From Phascolarctos cinereus (taxonomy: Eukaryota > Chordata > Mammalia > Diprotodontia > Phascolarctidae): a stretch of DNA of 64,000 bases. The notes under the pieces are model-generated. The model saw only the letters and a program-made list of their open reading frames with translations. It was not told the origin of the DNA and did not search any database. The DNA lies in contig NW_018344254.1 of assembly GCF_002099425.1 (NCBI RefSeq), positions 253,001-317,000 of the forward strand, written 5' to 3'. Positions 24,293 through 37,050 of the stretch are shown in pieces (position 1 is the stretch's first letter; each line of letters begins with the position of its first letter). The translations under genes and the position numbers were made by a program.

Positions 24293-25343
24293 GTGAGAGC
24301 CTTGGTAGCATCCACAGGGAGGCAGGTGGGGATGTTGCCGTCTAAGAGCAGAGCCAAGATTTGGAAGTGTTGTTCTGTCCCGGCTGCTCCGGCCACGCCT
24401 GATGTTTGAACCCAAACACGACTATAAACACGGCGGGGGCGGCTGCCTCCCACCCACTTTGGCTGGGAGACAGTTAGAAAGGACACCAGACAGAGTCACA
24501 AAGGACTCGGAGACTCAGGTGCGTAAAGGGGGCGGTTTTTTAAGGCCACACGGCTGGGATGCAAGGATCCAACCCAAGCAGAGCCAGTCAACACTGTGGG
24601 AGGTATTAGAGATTTACAAACGACAAAAGCAGTCCCTGTCCTGGAGGAGTTTACGTTCTCCTAAGGGATTCCTAAACAGACACACATTTGATAATTCAAG
24701 GAGGGAGAAAGCATTGACAGCTGGGGTGGCGGCGTAGGGACGCTGTTAAGAACTCCTCCTTGAAGGAAGAGGTGCCTGAGCCCAGGGTCAACAGGAGATA
24801 AAGACCCAGTAGAGCAGAGGTGAGGAGCCTGCACGCACCGAGGCTGGCTTCTCTTGCCTCGTTCCCCTCGCCCCCATAGTGGCATCCTTAATAGAAACTC
24901 ACATACAAACAGCACTTTAATGAGGTGTAGCTCTTTGTACCTGAAGGGAGCTTTAGGGTGGGGTGAGCTCCCTGTAGGGAGCTGGGGAACCTGGAGAGCT
25001 TGTCATGCCTATGCATTATGGGTCCTGCTAAGTGTCTGTAGGTGTCCTGGCTGTTGTTATGTTGACAACATGGTTTTCTGGTTTAGTTTGATTTTATATA
25101 ATTACAAGAAGAATGGTAGGGTTTGCATTGCCCCCAGGAACATGGGCAGGAATTACACAGAACAGGCGGGAGTGGATAGATCTACAGCTTTGAAAAAAGA
25201 GAGAAATGAATGAGACCAGGGGGTCCCATGGCTTTTTCCAAGAGCAAGGTGTTGGAGTATTTGAAGACGTTGTATCATTCATCTTTGAGAGAGAGATGAT
25301 TGTCAGGACTTGGCTGATAGCTGTCTGTGGAAGAATTAACATT

Positions 25344-25456
25344 GGGGGCAGCTAAGTGCCCTGGCCCTGGAATAAGGAGGACTTGAGTTCAAATCTGAAC
25401 TCTGACACTTACTAGCTATGTGACCCTGGGCCAGTCACTTAACTCTGATTGCTTCC
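25344..25456 (+). mobile_element. Short tRNA-derived SINE, plus
   Basis: GGGGGCAGCTAAGTGCCCTG, GACTTGAGTTCAAATCTGAA, ATGTGACCCTGGGCCAGTCA, CTTAACTCTGATTGC. Shortened in the head. Confidence 0.85.
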
Positions 25457-27360
25457 AAAAGTGCCTCCAAAGTTACAAGCCTGGGCAGTTGGGTGAGAAC
25501 TGATGTTATTAGCAGAAATAGAGAAGCTGGGAGGAGGAGGGGCATGGGAGACAATGAGTTCCATTGAGTTAGAGGTGTTAGCTGGGAAGAATACCCAGAA
25601 GGAAACTGGAAAGGGAAGGTGAGTTCAGAGAAATAAGAGAAGGAGAGAAAGTCCTGGGACTTGGAGTCAAGAAGACCTGAGTTCAAATCCTGCCTTAGAC
25701 ACTTATTATGTGACCTTGGTCAGGTCACTTAATCGCTGTCAGCTTCAATTTCTTTGTCTGTAAAGCAGGGATGATAATAACACCTATTTCACAGAGCTGT
25801 TGTGAGGATCAAATGAATAACATATTTAATGTGCTTTGCAAATCTTGAAGCACTTTATAAGGCGTCTCAAGAGTCTTGTGATAACTTTTTTCTACATTTA
25901 AAAGGAATAGCAATTGCACATAATAGAACTGCAGTTTCCTTAAACTGCAATCATCTTTTTTTATTATGCTTATTATGGAAATGCTTGTTTTATTCTATAA
26001 ATTTAAAATAAATATATAAATGTGAAAAAAAAGTCTTAGTTCAGTTTTAAACATTAATAGCTTGAAATTCTGCACAAAGACATCTGGAGCATCATGTTAG
26101 TCATCACCATGATCATCTTTCTTGAAGTGACAGTGGGGACAGAAGGATGGATGGGATAAGCAAGGGACAAATTTAGAGAGGGAATAGAAGACTTGGAAAG
26201 CTCACACTGGAGGCGGAGGAGAGCAGAAAAAGGAGCCTTGTGGCAGCCAGAGAAGTTGGCTGAGTTGTAAGGATGCCCTTTGGCAGCCTGTGGCCTTGAA
26301 CTCTGGGTAGCTGCTCCCTGTTGAACTCTTCCCAGGTATGGGGAATCAAACAAGCTGTCTGGTCCCCAGCCCAGTCTGCCATTTGAAGCTGTGTGGCTGC
26401 CCCTGGGCATTTCCCAATGATGGTGATGGCCCAGGAGCACGTTCACCTCACACATGAAAGGCCTTCACAGCATGGGGAAGGAGAAATGGCCCTGAGTTTG
26501 GAATCAAAGGACAGGGGTTCGAATCCTCCCTCTACCATTTGTATGACTTTGAGTACATCACCTCCTCTGTCAGGGCCTCAGTTTCCTTATCTGTAAAATA
26601 AGGAGGTTGAACTAGGGTCCCCTCCAGCACTTGGTCTCTGGCCGCATGACCTCGTACATTCAGAACCCACACCGACCACTTTGGCCCGTCCTTATTTCAG
26701 GAGTTTTAGTGTTGTCTCTTGCGTCCTCCTTATTTTATGCTTCTCCTTTATTCCACACAGTGCATAAGTGCATAGTAGGTGCTCAGGAGATGCCTTCTGA
26801 TGGCTAGCAAGTCAGTCACCTTCTCAGGGCTTAGGTTTCCTCAAACAGAAAACAAGTAGGTTGGACATTGGAGGATCCCATAGTCCTGTGTCTCGGAAGA
26901 CTCTGAAAATATGGAAATGGAAGGGACCATCCTAATGGGGTCTCTCAGTCTCAGTTTCCTCATCTGTAAAACTGTAAAAAGTCAGAAGTACAGCACCTAG
27001 CTCACAAATGTCTTTTGAGGATCAAATCAGACGATATGCATAAAATGATCCGAAAATTGTGGAGCACCTTAGAAGTATTAATGGAGTTTTACAGAAATGG
27101 CCTTTGGAATACTCTTTTATGTTTAATGGTCTGTGGATTATTGAAGAGGTAGATAAAATAACTGAGTTTCTTTTTTGTTATTGTTTTTTGTTGTTTCTTT
27201 TTTGGTTTTGGGTTGTTTTTTTTTTTGTAACAGAATGAAAGTGTGGGGATGTTAGCTCATCTTCCGTAAGCTCAGTCAGTGACAGCATCTTGGGGGCAAT
27301 TTCAGTAGCACAAAGGATGAGGGAGGTGACATGGACTTCATCCTGTTCCCAGGTGGTTTG

Positions 27361-27890
27361 GGTTTCTTCCATTGGTAATCTATATTTTGAAAGCTTTCAT
27401 TTGGTGTAGCTTAGAAATTATGAGTATTAGCTATTGTGCTATAAGAAATGACAAGCAGGATGATTTCAGAAAAACCTGGAAAGATTTAAATAAATTAATG
27501 CAAGGTGAAGTGAGCAGAACCAGAAGAACATTGTGCACAGTAACAGCACCATTGTGCGATGATCAGCTATGACTGAGTTAGCTCTTCTCAGCAATGCAAT
27601 GACTCATGATGGAAAATGCTATCCACATCCAGAAAAAGAAGTAGAGTCTGAATGCAGATCAAAGCATACTATTTTCAATTTCTTTATTTTTTTCATGTTA
27701 TTTTTTCCTTTTGCAAACCGGAATTTTTTTTTTGCAAACTATTTTTTCTCTCACAACATGACTAATATGGACATAAGTTTTATATGCTTGCACATATGTA
27801 ACCTCTATCAAATTGCTTAACATCTTAGGCAGGGAGGAGGGAGAAAATTTGGAACTCAAAATTTTAATTAAAACGAATGCTAGCAATTAT
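27361..27890 (+). mobile_element. Interspersed retroelement-like repeat, family not assigned
   Basis: Contains GCTATAAGAAATGACAAGCA, GATGATTTCAGAAAAACCTG, AAGTGAGCAGAACCAGAAGA, ACATTGTGCACAGTAACAGC and a 3' end GGGAGAAAATTTGGAACTCA. I recognise this wording as a recurrent marsupial repeat but cannot name the family. The closing GAAAATTTGGAAxTCAAAAT word recurs at 46340-46365. No intact coding frame. Confidence 0.55.
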
Positions 27891-30800
27891 GAGTATTGGG
27901 TATGGAAACTTCTATTTTTAGAAGTTTTTCTTAAAGTTTTATGGATTTTGGTTATGTCTGGGTGATTGTGGATATCAATTTCACTTGTGATAATGCTTGG
28001 GTTCCATTACATTTTATTTGTACAATTCTCATTAATATTTTAATGTCTGTATTATATTATGGAGGATATATCATCTGTTTATTTATAAAGGTAGTGAGTT
28101 TCTGATGCATAATTTGGGACACCAGCTCAAGTCTTTCTAGGTAGTTGCTAGGTGCTAAATTTTTGCAACCTGCAGTGATCTGTTTCACATTTTCTCTAGT
28201 TTCTTTGCAAAATGTCAATGACTAATAAGTTCATAAGGATAATCCTTCTGTAATTTCTGGTGATGATCACCTAGTCTTCAATTGCTACCACAAGCTACTC
28301 CAATTCTGTAAATAAAATCCAGCTATTGGAACCCCTACTCTATAAAAATGTGACCTATTCTTCTTCAGAGAAACTCTTTTTCTTTCTGGATAGCTATGGG
28401 AATACAGGGGGCGTGACTAAAACAAAAAAAAATCACAATTTGGAATCAGAAGATCTTAGATTCAGAATATAGACCAAAGAAGGTGTATAATGATGGGGCA
28501 TACCCTAGAAAAGAGGACTTTTCTGCTCCCCCGAAAGATACATTTGATGTGAGTTTAAACTCACAATAGGACACACTGATAGTCTTTTTTTTTAAAATAT
28601 TTCTCTCTCCCCATAGACCGAAGTCTGATCTACATAATTCATTCACTCCACATAGCTGTAAGCATAGGAGACAACATTGGAAATATCTGTCTGTAAGTGG
28701 GAATAGTGTGGACTCCAGGCACACATACCCAAGTGCTTGTCTTAAAAAGGTCCCTATGATCAGGACTATGGTTTAGTAGAAATGATCCCAAGATGTGCAC
28801 TGATGAAATCCCTTATGGCTAAGCTGATGGTGATGAATTCTTTCAGTAGAAAATTAGATTCCTAAGATAGTTTTTAAATGAAATCTAGCGGAAAGAAAAA
28901 ACTCCTACAGTAGGTACATGGCTTCTTCTTAGTGGTTGGTCTTTTTTTTAAGAGTAGATCAACTCTATGAGCAATTCAATTCAATTTCATAAACATTTAT
29001 TCAGTTCTTGCTTTGTGTGAGCTCTGTGTCATGTCATGTCTTCTAGCGCAAAGCTGGGGGAAAAAACATAGCACCTCCCTTCAAGAAGCTTATATTCTAT
29101 CCGAATAAACAATAAAATAAATACAAAATACATACAAGTCATTTCAGAGGGGACACTATCAGGTAGGAGGCAGGATTTGCAGGGAATGTTTTCATCTGAG
29201 AGGATCTAGGAGATCCTTTGATGAAGGAGATGGCACCTAAGTAGAAATCCTACCTCAGGTTGGGAGCACATGCCTAGAACCATGTAGGGAACTCAAGTCA
29301 ATTTTGTAGCTTCCAAGGGACATAGTGAGGAAGAACATGAAGCTTTCTAAAATGGAAAGAATAGTCATTGAACTATCCCAGGAAAATGGTGGCTACCATT
29401 TTGGAGCAACAGGGACTGTGCTCTTTTCATTGGCCCTACCCCTCAGGTAACAGGGATGGATCCTCAGCCTCTGGGACCTGTGCTCACCCCCTCAATGGTG
29501 CCATGCTCATTCTTCCAGGGGGAATCTAAGTGAGCCCTGACAGACTGTAAGCTCTAGAGATCTGTCTGAAAGTGTCACAGGATCATTCATGAAACTAAGT
29601 TGTGACTTGATAGCCACTTGGGACATCTTCAACCTCTCACGAGAGAATTTCATAGCCTATGAAATACGACACCCCTAAGAGCTCTCTTTTCATGGATACT
29701 ATCATCTCAAGTAATGACAGACCTACAGACAATGGGAACAAAGTATCTTTTAAAAGAATATCAGGCTTACAAAATACTATCAATGGTTGCAGATGGCAAA
29801 CTAGAATGTAGTTGAATTTTTTTCAATTCCACCTAAAGAGATGGAGAGAGGGAAGAGAGGAAGAGAAAGAAAAAGGCCCTAGTCATGGTGCTTTGAAGCT
29901 AAATGGGGCAGAATCTAATCGGGCCCATCCTCCCATTTGTTAGCTGCTGTCTTGTCTGTCCGCTATAGAGGGTGACACAGGCCATCCCAGGGGAGCCCTG
30001 TCGTTTTCCGTCCAGTTAAACAATCTTTGCTCTACTTCCCAGTGTGTGTGGCCATGGCTTGCCTCTGTCACAGTCCTTCTCTCTCACTGCCCTAGACTTC
30101 ATGTGGCTACAAGACCTCATCCCTTCTTGACAAGGAGAACCTCTCCCTCAGGGACATCTCTCACTGGTACACGTAATCTAATAAAAAGTTCCCCATTCCT
30201 TCTTGGAAGTTGAGATTTTGGTGTCGTTTGCAAAACCAGAAGGAGTACAGTTGTCAACCAGAGAAACAGAGCATGGTACTAAATATCCATCTGTACGTAC
30301 TATAATGTGAGGATGCTCAACACATTGCCTCAGGTGTCCTGCACAGCAGTTACACAATGCAGCACATGGAATGGGCATAACACAATGCTTGGTTGCTTTC
30401 CTCTCTGTTCAATCATCTCTGCCAGGCTTCTCCATCTCTATGACCACAGCATGCTCCTTGACACACTCTACCTTCTTTGCTCTAACTCCAAATTTCATAT
30501 GGCAACAGGATCTCCTGGAATCTCTACCCAGACCCCGGGATAGCCGTGATAGATGGCACCATCCTTCATGGTGCCATCTTGTTGCTCCTTGGACATTTGT
30601 AAGACGGGATATACTAACTAATAAAGAATAGCTTGAGGCATGTGTTAAAGTTTGATTGGTGCATCTTAAAACCTGTAGTATGTTAAGTGTTGTTATTTGG
30701 ACTTTTACTACAACGTTAAATCATAGGGAAGTGCAGATCTGAGCAATTAAAAGAATCTCTCCTTTTGCTTTTCCTAAATAGGCTACATTGACTTAATCAA

Positions 30801-30984
30801 ATAATCAGATATTTGTCTATCTGTCATATATTTTCCCTGTGTACATGAAGAACTTGGGTAATTTGTTTGCATATAATGTCAAACTAAAAAATAGAATTGT
30901 GTGGTGGGAAAGAGAGTGGGAATCAGGGGTTGTAGTCTTATATTTACTGGCTGTGTGACTTTGGAGAAATTACTTCATGTCTCA

Positions 30985-30985
<1 letters not shown>

Positions 30986-31026
<41 letters not shown>
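30986..31026. repeat. CA dinucleotide microsatellite
   Basis: About 20 uninterrupted CA units followed by TATATATG. Confidence 0.97.
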
Positions 31027-31032
<6 letters not shown>

Positions 31033-31618
31033 GTACTTTATCTGCATAATGAGGGTAATCACCCTGCCAGTGAGGGGCAGCATGGCATTATAGCTTGAGG
31101 GTCAACCTTGGAGTTAAGCAGATCTGGATTCCAGGCCTGCTCCAGACAAAGGGAGGCTTTATTGACAAGGATAAATCATTTAACTCCTAACTGGTGCCCA
31201 GAAACTTTCTAAGACTCTAAGTTAGAAATAAGTTGCTAGTCTGAGTAGATGGAGAGAGTTGCCACACTGTGAGCTGCCCACAATGCTGAAATCCTAGGTC
31301 CAGACCAAAAAGAGAAAAAACTACCTCACAGGGTGATTATGAAGAAAGTTCTTTGGCAATATTAACAGTCTACAGAAATACTCATGGCATTCATTCCTAC
31401 AGGATCACTGATTTAGGACTGAAAGTGAATTTCAAGTCTCATCCAATCCCTCCATTTTATAGTTAAGGAAACTGGGGTCCAAAGAATTGTGACTTGCCCA
31501 AGATCACACAGGTAGCAAATGCAAAGCCAGAATTTGAACTCCAGGCCACTGACTCCAAATCCAGAATTTTTTTTCTAGTTATTTTAGATAAGCAAGTCTA
31601 GGAGTATACACACTAGAC

Positions 31619-31870
31619 TGCTAAGTGGCGCCATAGTGCACAGACCACCTGGCCTGGAGTCTGGAAGACTCATCTTCCTGAGTTCCGGTCTGGCCTCAGA
31701 CACTTAGTAGCTGTGTGACCCGGGCAAGTCACTTCACCCTGTTTGCCTCAGTTTCCTCATCTGTAAAATAAGCTGGAGAAGGAAATGGCAAACCACTCTA
31801 GTATCTTTGCCAAGAAAATGGGCCCAAATGGAGTCCCCAAGAGTCAGACATGACTGAAACAATTGAACAA
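31619..31870 (+). mobile_element. MAR1-type SINE, full length, plus
   Basis: GCTAAGTGGCGCCATAGTGC, GTAGCTGTGTGACCCGGGCA, CCTCATCTGTAAAATAAGCT, GGAGAAGGAAATGGCAAACC, AAGAGTCAGACATGACTGAA and ACAATTGAACAA at the 3' end. Confidence 0.93.
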
Positions 31871-32277
31871 GGGGCAGGCACACACACACAGAGTACAAAG
31901 TGGAATCTGGTGGGGTTTGTTTTGTTCAGAGTTAGAATGCCATTGGAGACATTTAGATTCCGCCTAATGCGCTTGACTACATCCCCAAGAGGGCCTGGAT
32001 ATTACCAAACCACAAGCTGAGCTGGGCCTAGCAAAATGCCTCAGCTGAGTCCTCATGCCACAAAAAAGGTTCAGCTCCTGACCATTACTCCCCCTACAAG
32101 GGCAGGTGTAGTTGCGGGCCTCTGCAGAGTGAAGCGTGGGTGGGCGTTTTGCCTGGAAGTAGTCTACAAGCTTCTCTCAGAGTCAGTTTCTCTGAACATA
32201 TGAGGACTCTCTAATGCAACTTTCCTCTGGGTTTTACACTGTATCATTAAAGAATGTGACTGAATTCTTTCCTTTAG

Positions 32278-32347
32278 TTTCAGAAGCAAAGAGTGAAGAA
32301 ATATATGAAGACCTGTACAGTGGAGACAGCAGCCAACCCCCAATGGA
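32278..32347 (+). CDS. FYB2: FYB2 exon 6 of window: YEDL tyrosine motif
   Basis: Acceptor TTCCTTTAG, donor TGGA|GTGAGTGAG. Entered in phase 1 it reads V-SEAKSEEIYEDLYSGD, then SSQPPM, and leaves in phase 2. The acidic EEIYEDLY motif matches the repeated phosphotyrosine motifs of FYB2 (EEIYDDVEY, ELYEDVY in human) and of ADAP (YDDV), which in ADAP bind SH2 domains such as that of SLP-76. A second GTGAGT lies 4 nt downstream, but using it would include an in-frame stop. Confidence 0.87.
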
Positions 32348-33419
32348 GTGAGTGAGTCTCTTGTCCTCCTTGCCTGGGCCTGGCCTTTGTAGACAAGCTG
32401 GGAAAGAGCAGACTACAGGGGCAGGGATGAGGGGAACAGACACATGAGAGTGCCCTTCAGATGCCTGAAAGTCAACCATGTGAAAGAGGGAATAGTCTTC
32501 TTCTAATGAACCCCGGAAGGCAGAAGGATGAGCAAACAGAATCAGTTTCATGAATAGATTTCAATTTGATATAAGAAAAAAAATTCCTAAAAATTGCTAC
32601 TGGTCAAAAGTAAAATAGGGTAATGGAGATGACCATAGGGAGCAGTGTCACGTGACAGAAGGATTAAATGTTCTACTTGACCCTACAAGGTAGAAATTGG
32701 TAGATGTTCAAGAAAGGCAGATTTCAGATTGACATAAGGAAGACATGTTTCCCACTAGTTGATATAAATTGGAGTCATTGACATCATCCTTATCCTTATC
32801 CATAGTCATCCTCATCCTTAGCACATGTATCACTTTAAGATTTGCAAAACTCTACACGAACATATTCTCATTTTATCCTCACAATAACCCTGGAAGATAT
32901 TATTATCCCCATTTTACAGATGAGGGAGCTGAGGCAAAGCAAAATTAATTGACTAGCCCAGGGTCACACCGCTATTAAATGTCTGAGGTAGGATTTGAAT
33001 TCATATCTTCTGGACTCTAGGTCCCATGCATTATCCACTACACCACCTAGCTGCCTAATTTACAATTTAAAGGTTTTCTGTGAACATAGCAAAGTTACCA
33101 TCCCCTGCTCCCCAGTGGCTAGTTTAGACGTCGGTGCTAAACTATTTAATTCTAACATACTAATGACTAGGCTCTTTCAGGCTGGAAGAAGAAAATAACT
33201 TTCACTAAAATGCTATTATCATTGATTCTTGTTGCTACTGATTTTATACTTTAACTATTATGGAGAAAATCCTTATCTGGAATTTATTTCTAATTTAAAT
33301 TTTTCTTTATTTCTTCTTTTAGTTTCTTGAGACAATGTGTATGTGGGTAGGGCATCAAGTGATTTGGTGAGGAGAGATTTGGCTTTGCAACTCTGATAAC
33401 TTGATATTTACTTGTGACC

Positions 33420-33467
<48 letters not shown>
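33420..33467. repeat. AAT trinucleotide microsatellite
   Basis: About 16 AAT/ATA units, pure. Confidence 0.95.
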
Positions 33468-33471
<4 letters not shown>

Positions 33472-34914
33472 GAAGAACAAAATTTTAACAGACATTACTA
33501 TTCCAAATACTCATATTTCCAAAATGCATAGAATGAAACGAAATTAAAGCCACCTGAGAACAGGACAAAGAACTGTCACTCAGTGAATCTACATTAAACA
33601 TATGAGAACACATTTGTTGAATGATTAAAGAGCAATTATTATATTTCTCTGTACCATAGCCAATTCCATGGAACATCAACTATCAAAGACTAGTCACAGA
33701 ATAGTGACTTGTCCTCCAAACATTTCCATCTGAACATTATCCGAAAAGTTGAGAAGAGAAATAACAGTGATGATAGCAATTTGGGTTCTGGAAATACTCT
33801 TGACTGAGTTAACATCCCTGTCAGTGTGAAGGAAGAGAACTAGGCTGGCAGAGTGGAAAAAGTACTGATCTCAGAAGTTAAGAAGACCGGGGTTCTAATC
33901 CCACCTCAGACACAAGCTAGCTGTGTGACCAAGATATTTATCATTTCTGAGCCTCAGTTTCCTCAACTGTAAAATGAAGGGTTTAGATTTCAATATAAGG
34001 TATCTTAGAGTCATCTCAACCTAAGGTGTAGACTTAGACTCCAAGGTACATGCTAGCTGTAAACCTATGATTGTATAAGTCAAAGAATGAGATGGAGCAG
34101 AAGCTAACATGACCATGAGCTTACCATGGAGAGGGGCGAGCAACTGATATACCACAAGAAAGCAGGAACACTAGGACAATCAAAGGTACCCCAACACTAG
34201 TTCCTTGAAATCTTTCCAAGTAGATAGCAGTGACATCTAAAGCAGGGAAACCATGGATACCCAATAAACAAACTGAAGATAAAACACTTTCATCGGGCAA
34301 TAACGCCATCCTGTATTGGAAACAGATCTTGCCATTTATAGGCAAGAACTTCTACTACCTTTCGTCATCACCTCCAAGTCACACAACAATATATTGTCAA
34401 TCAGTGCCAGACAATTGTAAGAAACAAGCCCTAAGCCCACAGAAGATGAAGTCAGAGCCAAAATGGAGTAGTTCCTAAAAGTTGAGGAGAAAAGACTTGA
34501 AGAATTTGAGGCTAATGAAAATTTTCTACTTAATGAAGACTCTAGAAAGTCAATTTAATAAGAAGAGAGATATCAAAATCATACTCAAATTTCTCAAATG
34601 ACTTTGAAGAGAAGACAGACAAACCTAGACTGGAATTTCAAAAAGTCCCTTTTTGAGTCTGTTGGCATGAAACCAACTAAAAGTCCAGCTTTACCAAAAT
34701 ATATACCTCACAAAAGCAGGCATTCACTATAATCATCATAAGCAAATGCAATCTTCTACAACATTTGGCAGAAAATGTAAAAAACCTTTCAGGGCCTGTA
34801 TACAATAGTATATACAGCAACTATATGTGGTAGGAAGGAAAGGTGAAGCTATCAAGTGAAAGTCTTAAGGACAGGCATCAATACTATAATGGTAGGAACA
34901 ACTCGAGAAATCTG

Positions 34915-35590
34915 TTAAAGAGGATGTACCCGTCAACTATGGGTGTACCCCAAGACCCTGTGCTGAGCCCTCTCTCTACATTCTCTCTAGGAAAACTTTA
35001 TCAGCTCCAGTAGGCTTAATAATATTTCTATGATGATGAAATCCAGATATATATTTCTAACTTTAATCTCTCTTCCAAACTCCAATCTCATAAAATCAAG
35101 TGACATTCTAAACATGTCCAAAGACTTGAAAAGTTCAACATGTCCAAAGTTAAACTGCTTATACTTCTCTGAAAGCTCAACCCTCTTCTGAACTTCCCAG
35201 TTTCTACCAAGGCCACCACCATCCTGGTTATCCAGTTTACAGACTCAGTGTCATTCCTGGCTTCTCATTTTCACTCAACTAAAATAGCCACAAACTTTCT
35301 TTCTCTACAACATTTCTTGTATTTATTCCCTTCTCTCCACTCATACGGCCACTTCCCTCAGTCAGCCTCTCTCACTTGGACTACTCCAATAGCCTCCCAA
35401 TCACTCTCCTTGCCTCAGGTCTCTGCTGTCCAATCAATCCTTCCCACAACTGCCAGAGTGAGTTTCCTAATGTACAGTTCTGACCATGCCACCCCTCTTC
35501 TGTACATAATCTTGACTCCCTCTTACCTCCAGCATCAAATATAAATTCTCCTTTGGGGCATGTAAAGCCCTTTAAAATTTGACCCTAACA
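34915..35590 (+). mobile_element. L2 LINE 3' portion, plus
   Basis: L2 wording in sequence: GTACCCCAAGACCCTGTGCT (PQDPVLS-like), GAACTTCCCAGTTTCTACCA, TACAGACTCAGTGTCATTCC, TTGGACTACTCCAATAGCCT, TCTGACCATGCCACCCCTCT and GGCATGTAAAGCCCTTTAAA. Decayed, no intact frame. About 680 bp, one of the longer L2 pieces here. Confidence 0.8.
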
Positions 35591-35601
35591 TTGTTCATAT
35601 A

Positions 35602-35928
35602 GTGTCAAGAGAAAATACAAACTGGTCAAAATACTTGACTGAAAGCTTATGCACAATGGCTAGAGTGAATGACAGAGCGAGGCTGAGACAGGATATCGAG
35701 ATCTTCATTTCTCTGACAAACTGTGAAGTGAAGGAGCGAGTTGAGAGCCATTATTCTTGGCATGAGCTCTTCACAGGGATGCACAAAGGAATCACAAAGC
35801 ACTTTGCCGATTTCCCCTCAGACACAAGTCTTGATCCCACCAATTTTAATAAAAGGTTTGACAGGTCTATCAAGATGAGAATACCAACTGCCCTTTCAAA
35901 GAGAAGCCAGTTACATTCACAAATTTAA
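35602..35928 (+). other. Unrecognised open segment, possible retrocopy remnant
   Basis: An open stretch of about 108 codons starting just after an L2 end. It has ordinary amino-acid composition (for example ARLRQDIEIFISLTNCEVKE and HELFTGMHKGITKHFADFPS) rather than the low complexity of most open frames here. After a frame change another frame continues with TFTNLTKKHHQFLREIVCL to about 35965. I do not recognise the protein. It has no splice context linking it to FYB2 and may be a fragment of a processed pseudogene or an old transposon. Confidence 0.3.
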
Positions 35929-36237
35929 CTAAAAAGCACCACCAGTTCTTACGAGAAATTGTATGTTTGTGAAGGAATAAAAAAGAATGTGCCTAGAAAT
36001 CCTAAGGGGTACAAAAAAGCCAATTGGTATCGATTCAGCAGTTACTGAATGGGAACATCGACTGACCAACTCAAATCCTTAAGTCAAAGCTAAATGGGGT
36101 AAAATACATTTAAAATAATTGATACGTAAACAATCCCAGCCTTGACGCATATTTTCAGAATGATAAAATAGACCATATTGGAAAATATTCTAACAAAAAA
36201 AAAATAATGTTACAAAATACAAGACCTATCCTCCTAA

Positions 36238-36478
36238 GAGCAGTTAGGTAGTGCAGTGGATAGAGCCATGGGCCTGGGGTCAGGAAGACCTGAATTCAAA
36301 TCCAGCCTCAGACACTTGCCATCTATGTGACTCTGGCTGGATAAGTCACTTCACCCTGTTTGCCTTAGTTTCCTCTTCTGTACAATGAACTGGAAAAGGA
36401 AATGGCAAACCACTGCAGTATCTTTGCAAGAAAATCCCACATGAAGTTACAAAGCATCAAACACAACTGAAAAGCAAT
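36238..36478 (+). mobile_element. MAR1-type SINE, full length, plus
   Basis: GAGCAGTTAGGTAGTGCAGT, GGTCAGGAAGACCTGAATTC, GAACTGGAAAAGGAAATGGC, AAACCACTGCAGTATC and a diverged tail AGCATCAAACACAACTGAAA. Confidence 0.92.
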
Positions 36479-36798
36479 GTAAAGATTAATTCTTCTTCAT
36501 TAAAAAGAAGGAAGAAAATTATTTCTTCAATTTGACTCTGTAAAATGTAGGTTTAATTATTAATTTCATTTTAAGTAATGTGGTATAGCAGAAAGAGCGC
36601 TAGGTGTAGAATCATAAGAGATCTCAGTCCAAATTCTGTCTCTGGCACTTACTTTGTGACTACAGTCAAGTTATTTTATGTCTCTTAGCCTGAGTTTCCC
36701 GATCTGCAAAACAGGATTAATAATAACACCTATAGTACTAGGTTTATTATGATGATCATGAGATTTTTTAAATGCATAGAATTCTTCCATTTTCAATA

Positions 36799-37050
36799 GG
36801 GCAGCCAGCTGAAGCTGCAGTGGATAGAGTGGCGGGCCTGGAGTCAGGAAGACTCATCTTTCTGAGTTCAAATCTGGCCTCAGACACTTACTGGCTGTGT
36901 GACCCCATGCAAGTCACTTAGCTCTATTTGCCTCAGTTTCTTCATCTGTAAAATGATCTGGAGAAGGAAATGGCAAATCACGTTAGTGTCTCTGACAAAA
37001 AAACCCCGAAATTGGGTCACAGAAAGTCGGACAGGACTGAAAAATGACTT
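36799..37050 (+). mobile_element. MAR1-type SINE, full length, plus
   Basis: GGGCAGCCAGCTGAAGCTGC, GGCTGTGTGACCCCATGCAA, TGGAGAAGGAAATGGCAAAT, AAAGTCGGACAGGACTG. Lies about 320 bp from the previous copy in the same orientation, separated by a MIR fragment. Confidence 0.92.

Larger units (their letters stand above)
24293..32277. other. FYB2: Intron 5: MIRs, SINEs, an unassigned retroelement
   Basis: Holds a short SINE (25344-25456, plus), MIRs (25640-25870 plus, 26490-26650 plus, 31430-31570 minus), and an A-tailed element of unassigned family (27361-27890). An L2 3' end (28978-29110, minus), a CA repeat (30986-31026) and a full SINE (31619-31870) follow. The stretch 28000-28970 and most of 29120-30900 show nothing that I can name with confidence. 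Human FYB2 has an EEIYDDVEY motif near here that I could not find. Confidence 0.45.

Noticed and set aside
29920-30240. Possible solitary LTR-like block (AATAAA followed by a T-rich stretch)
   Set aside because: No matching partner repeat, no clear terminal inverted dinucleotides or target duplication, and no retroviral coding remnant nearby; too weak to call a fossil LTR.
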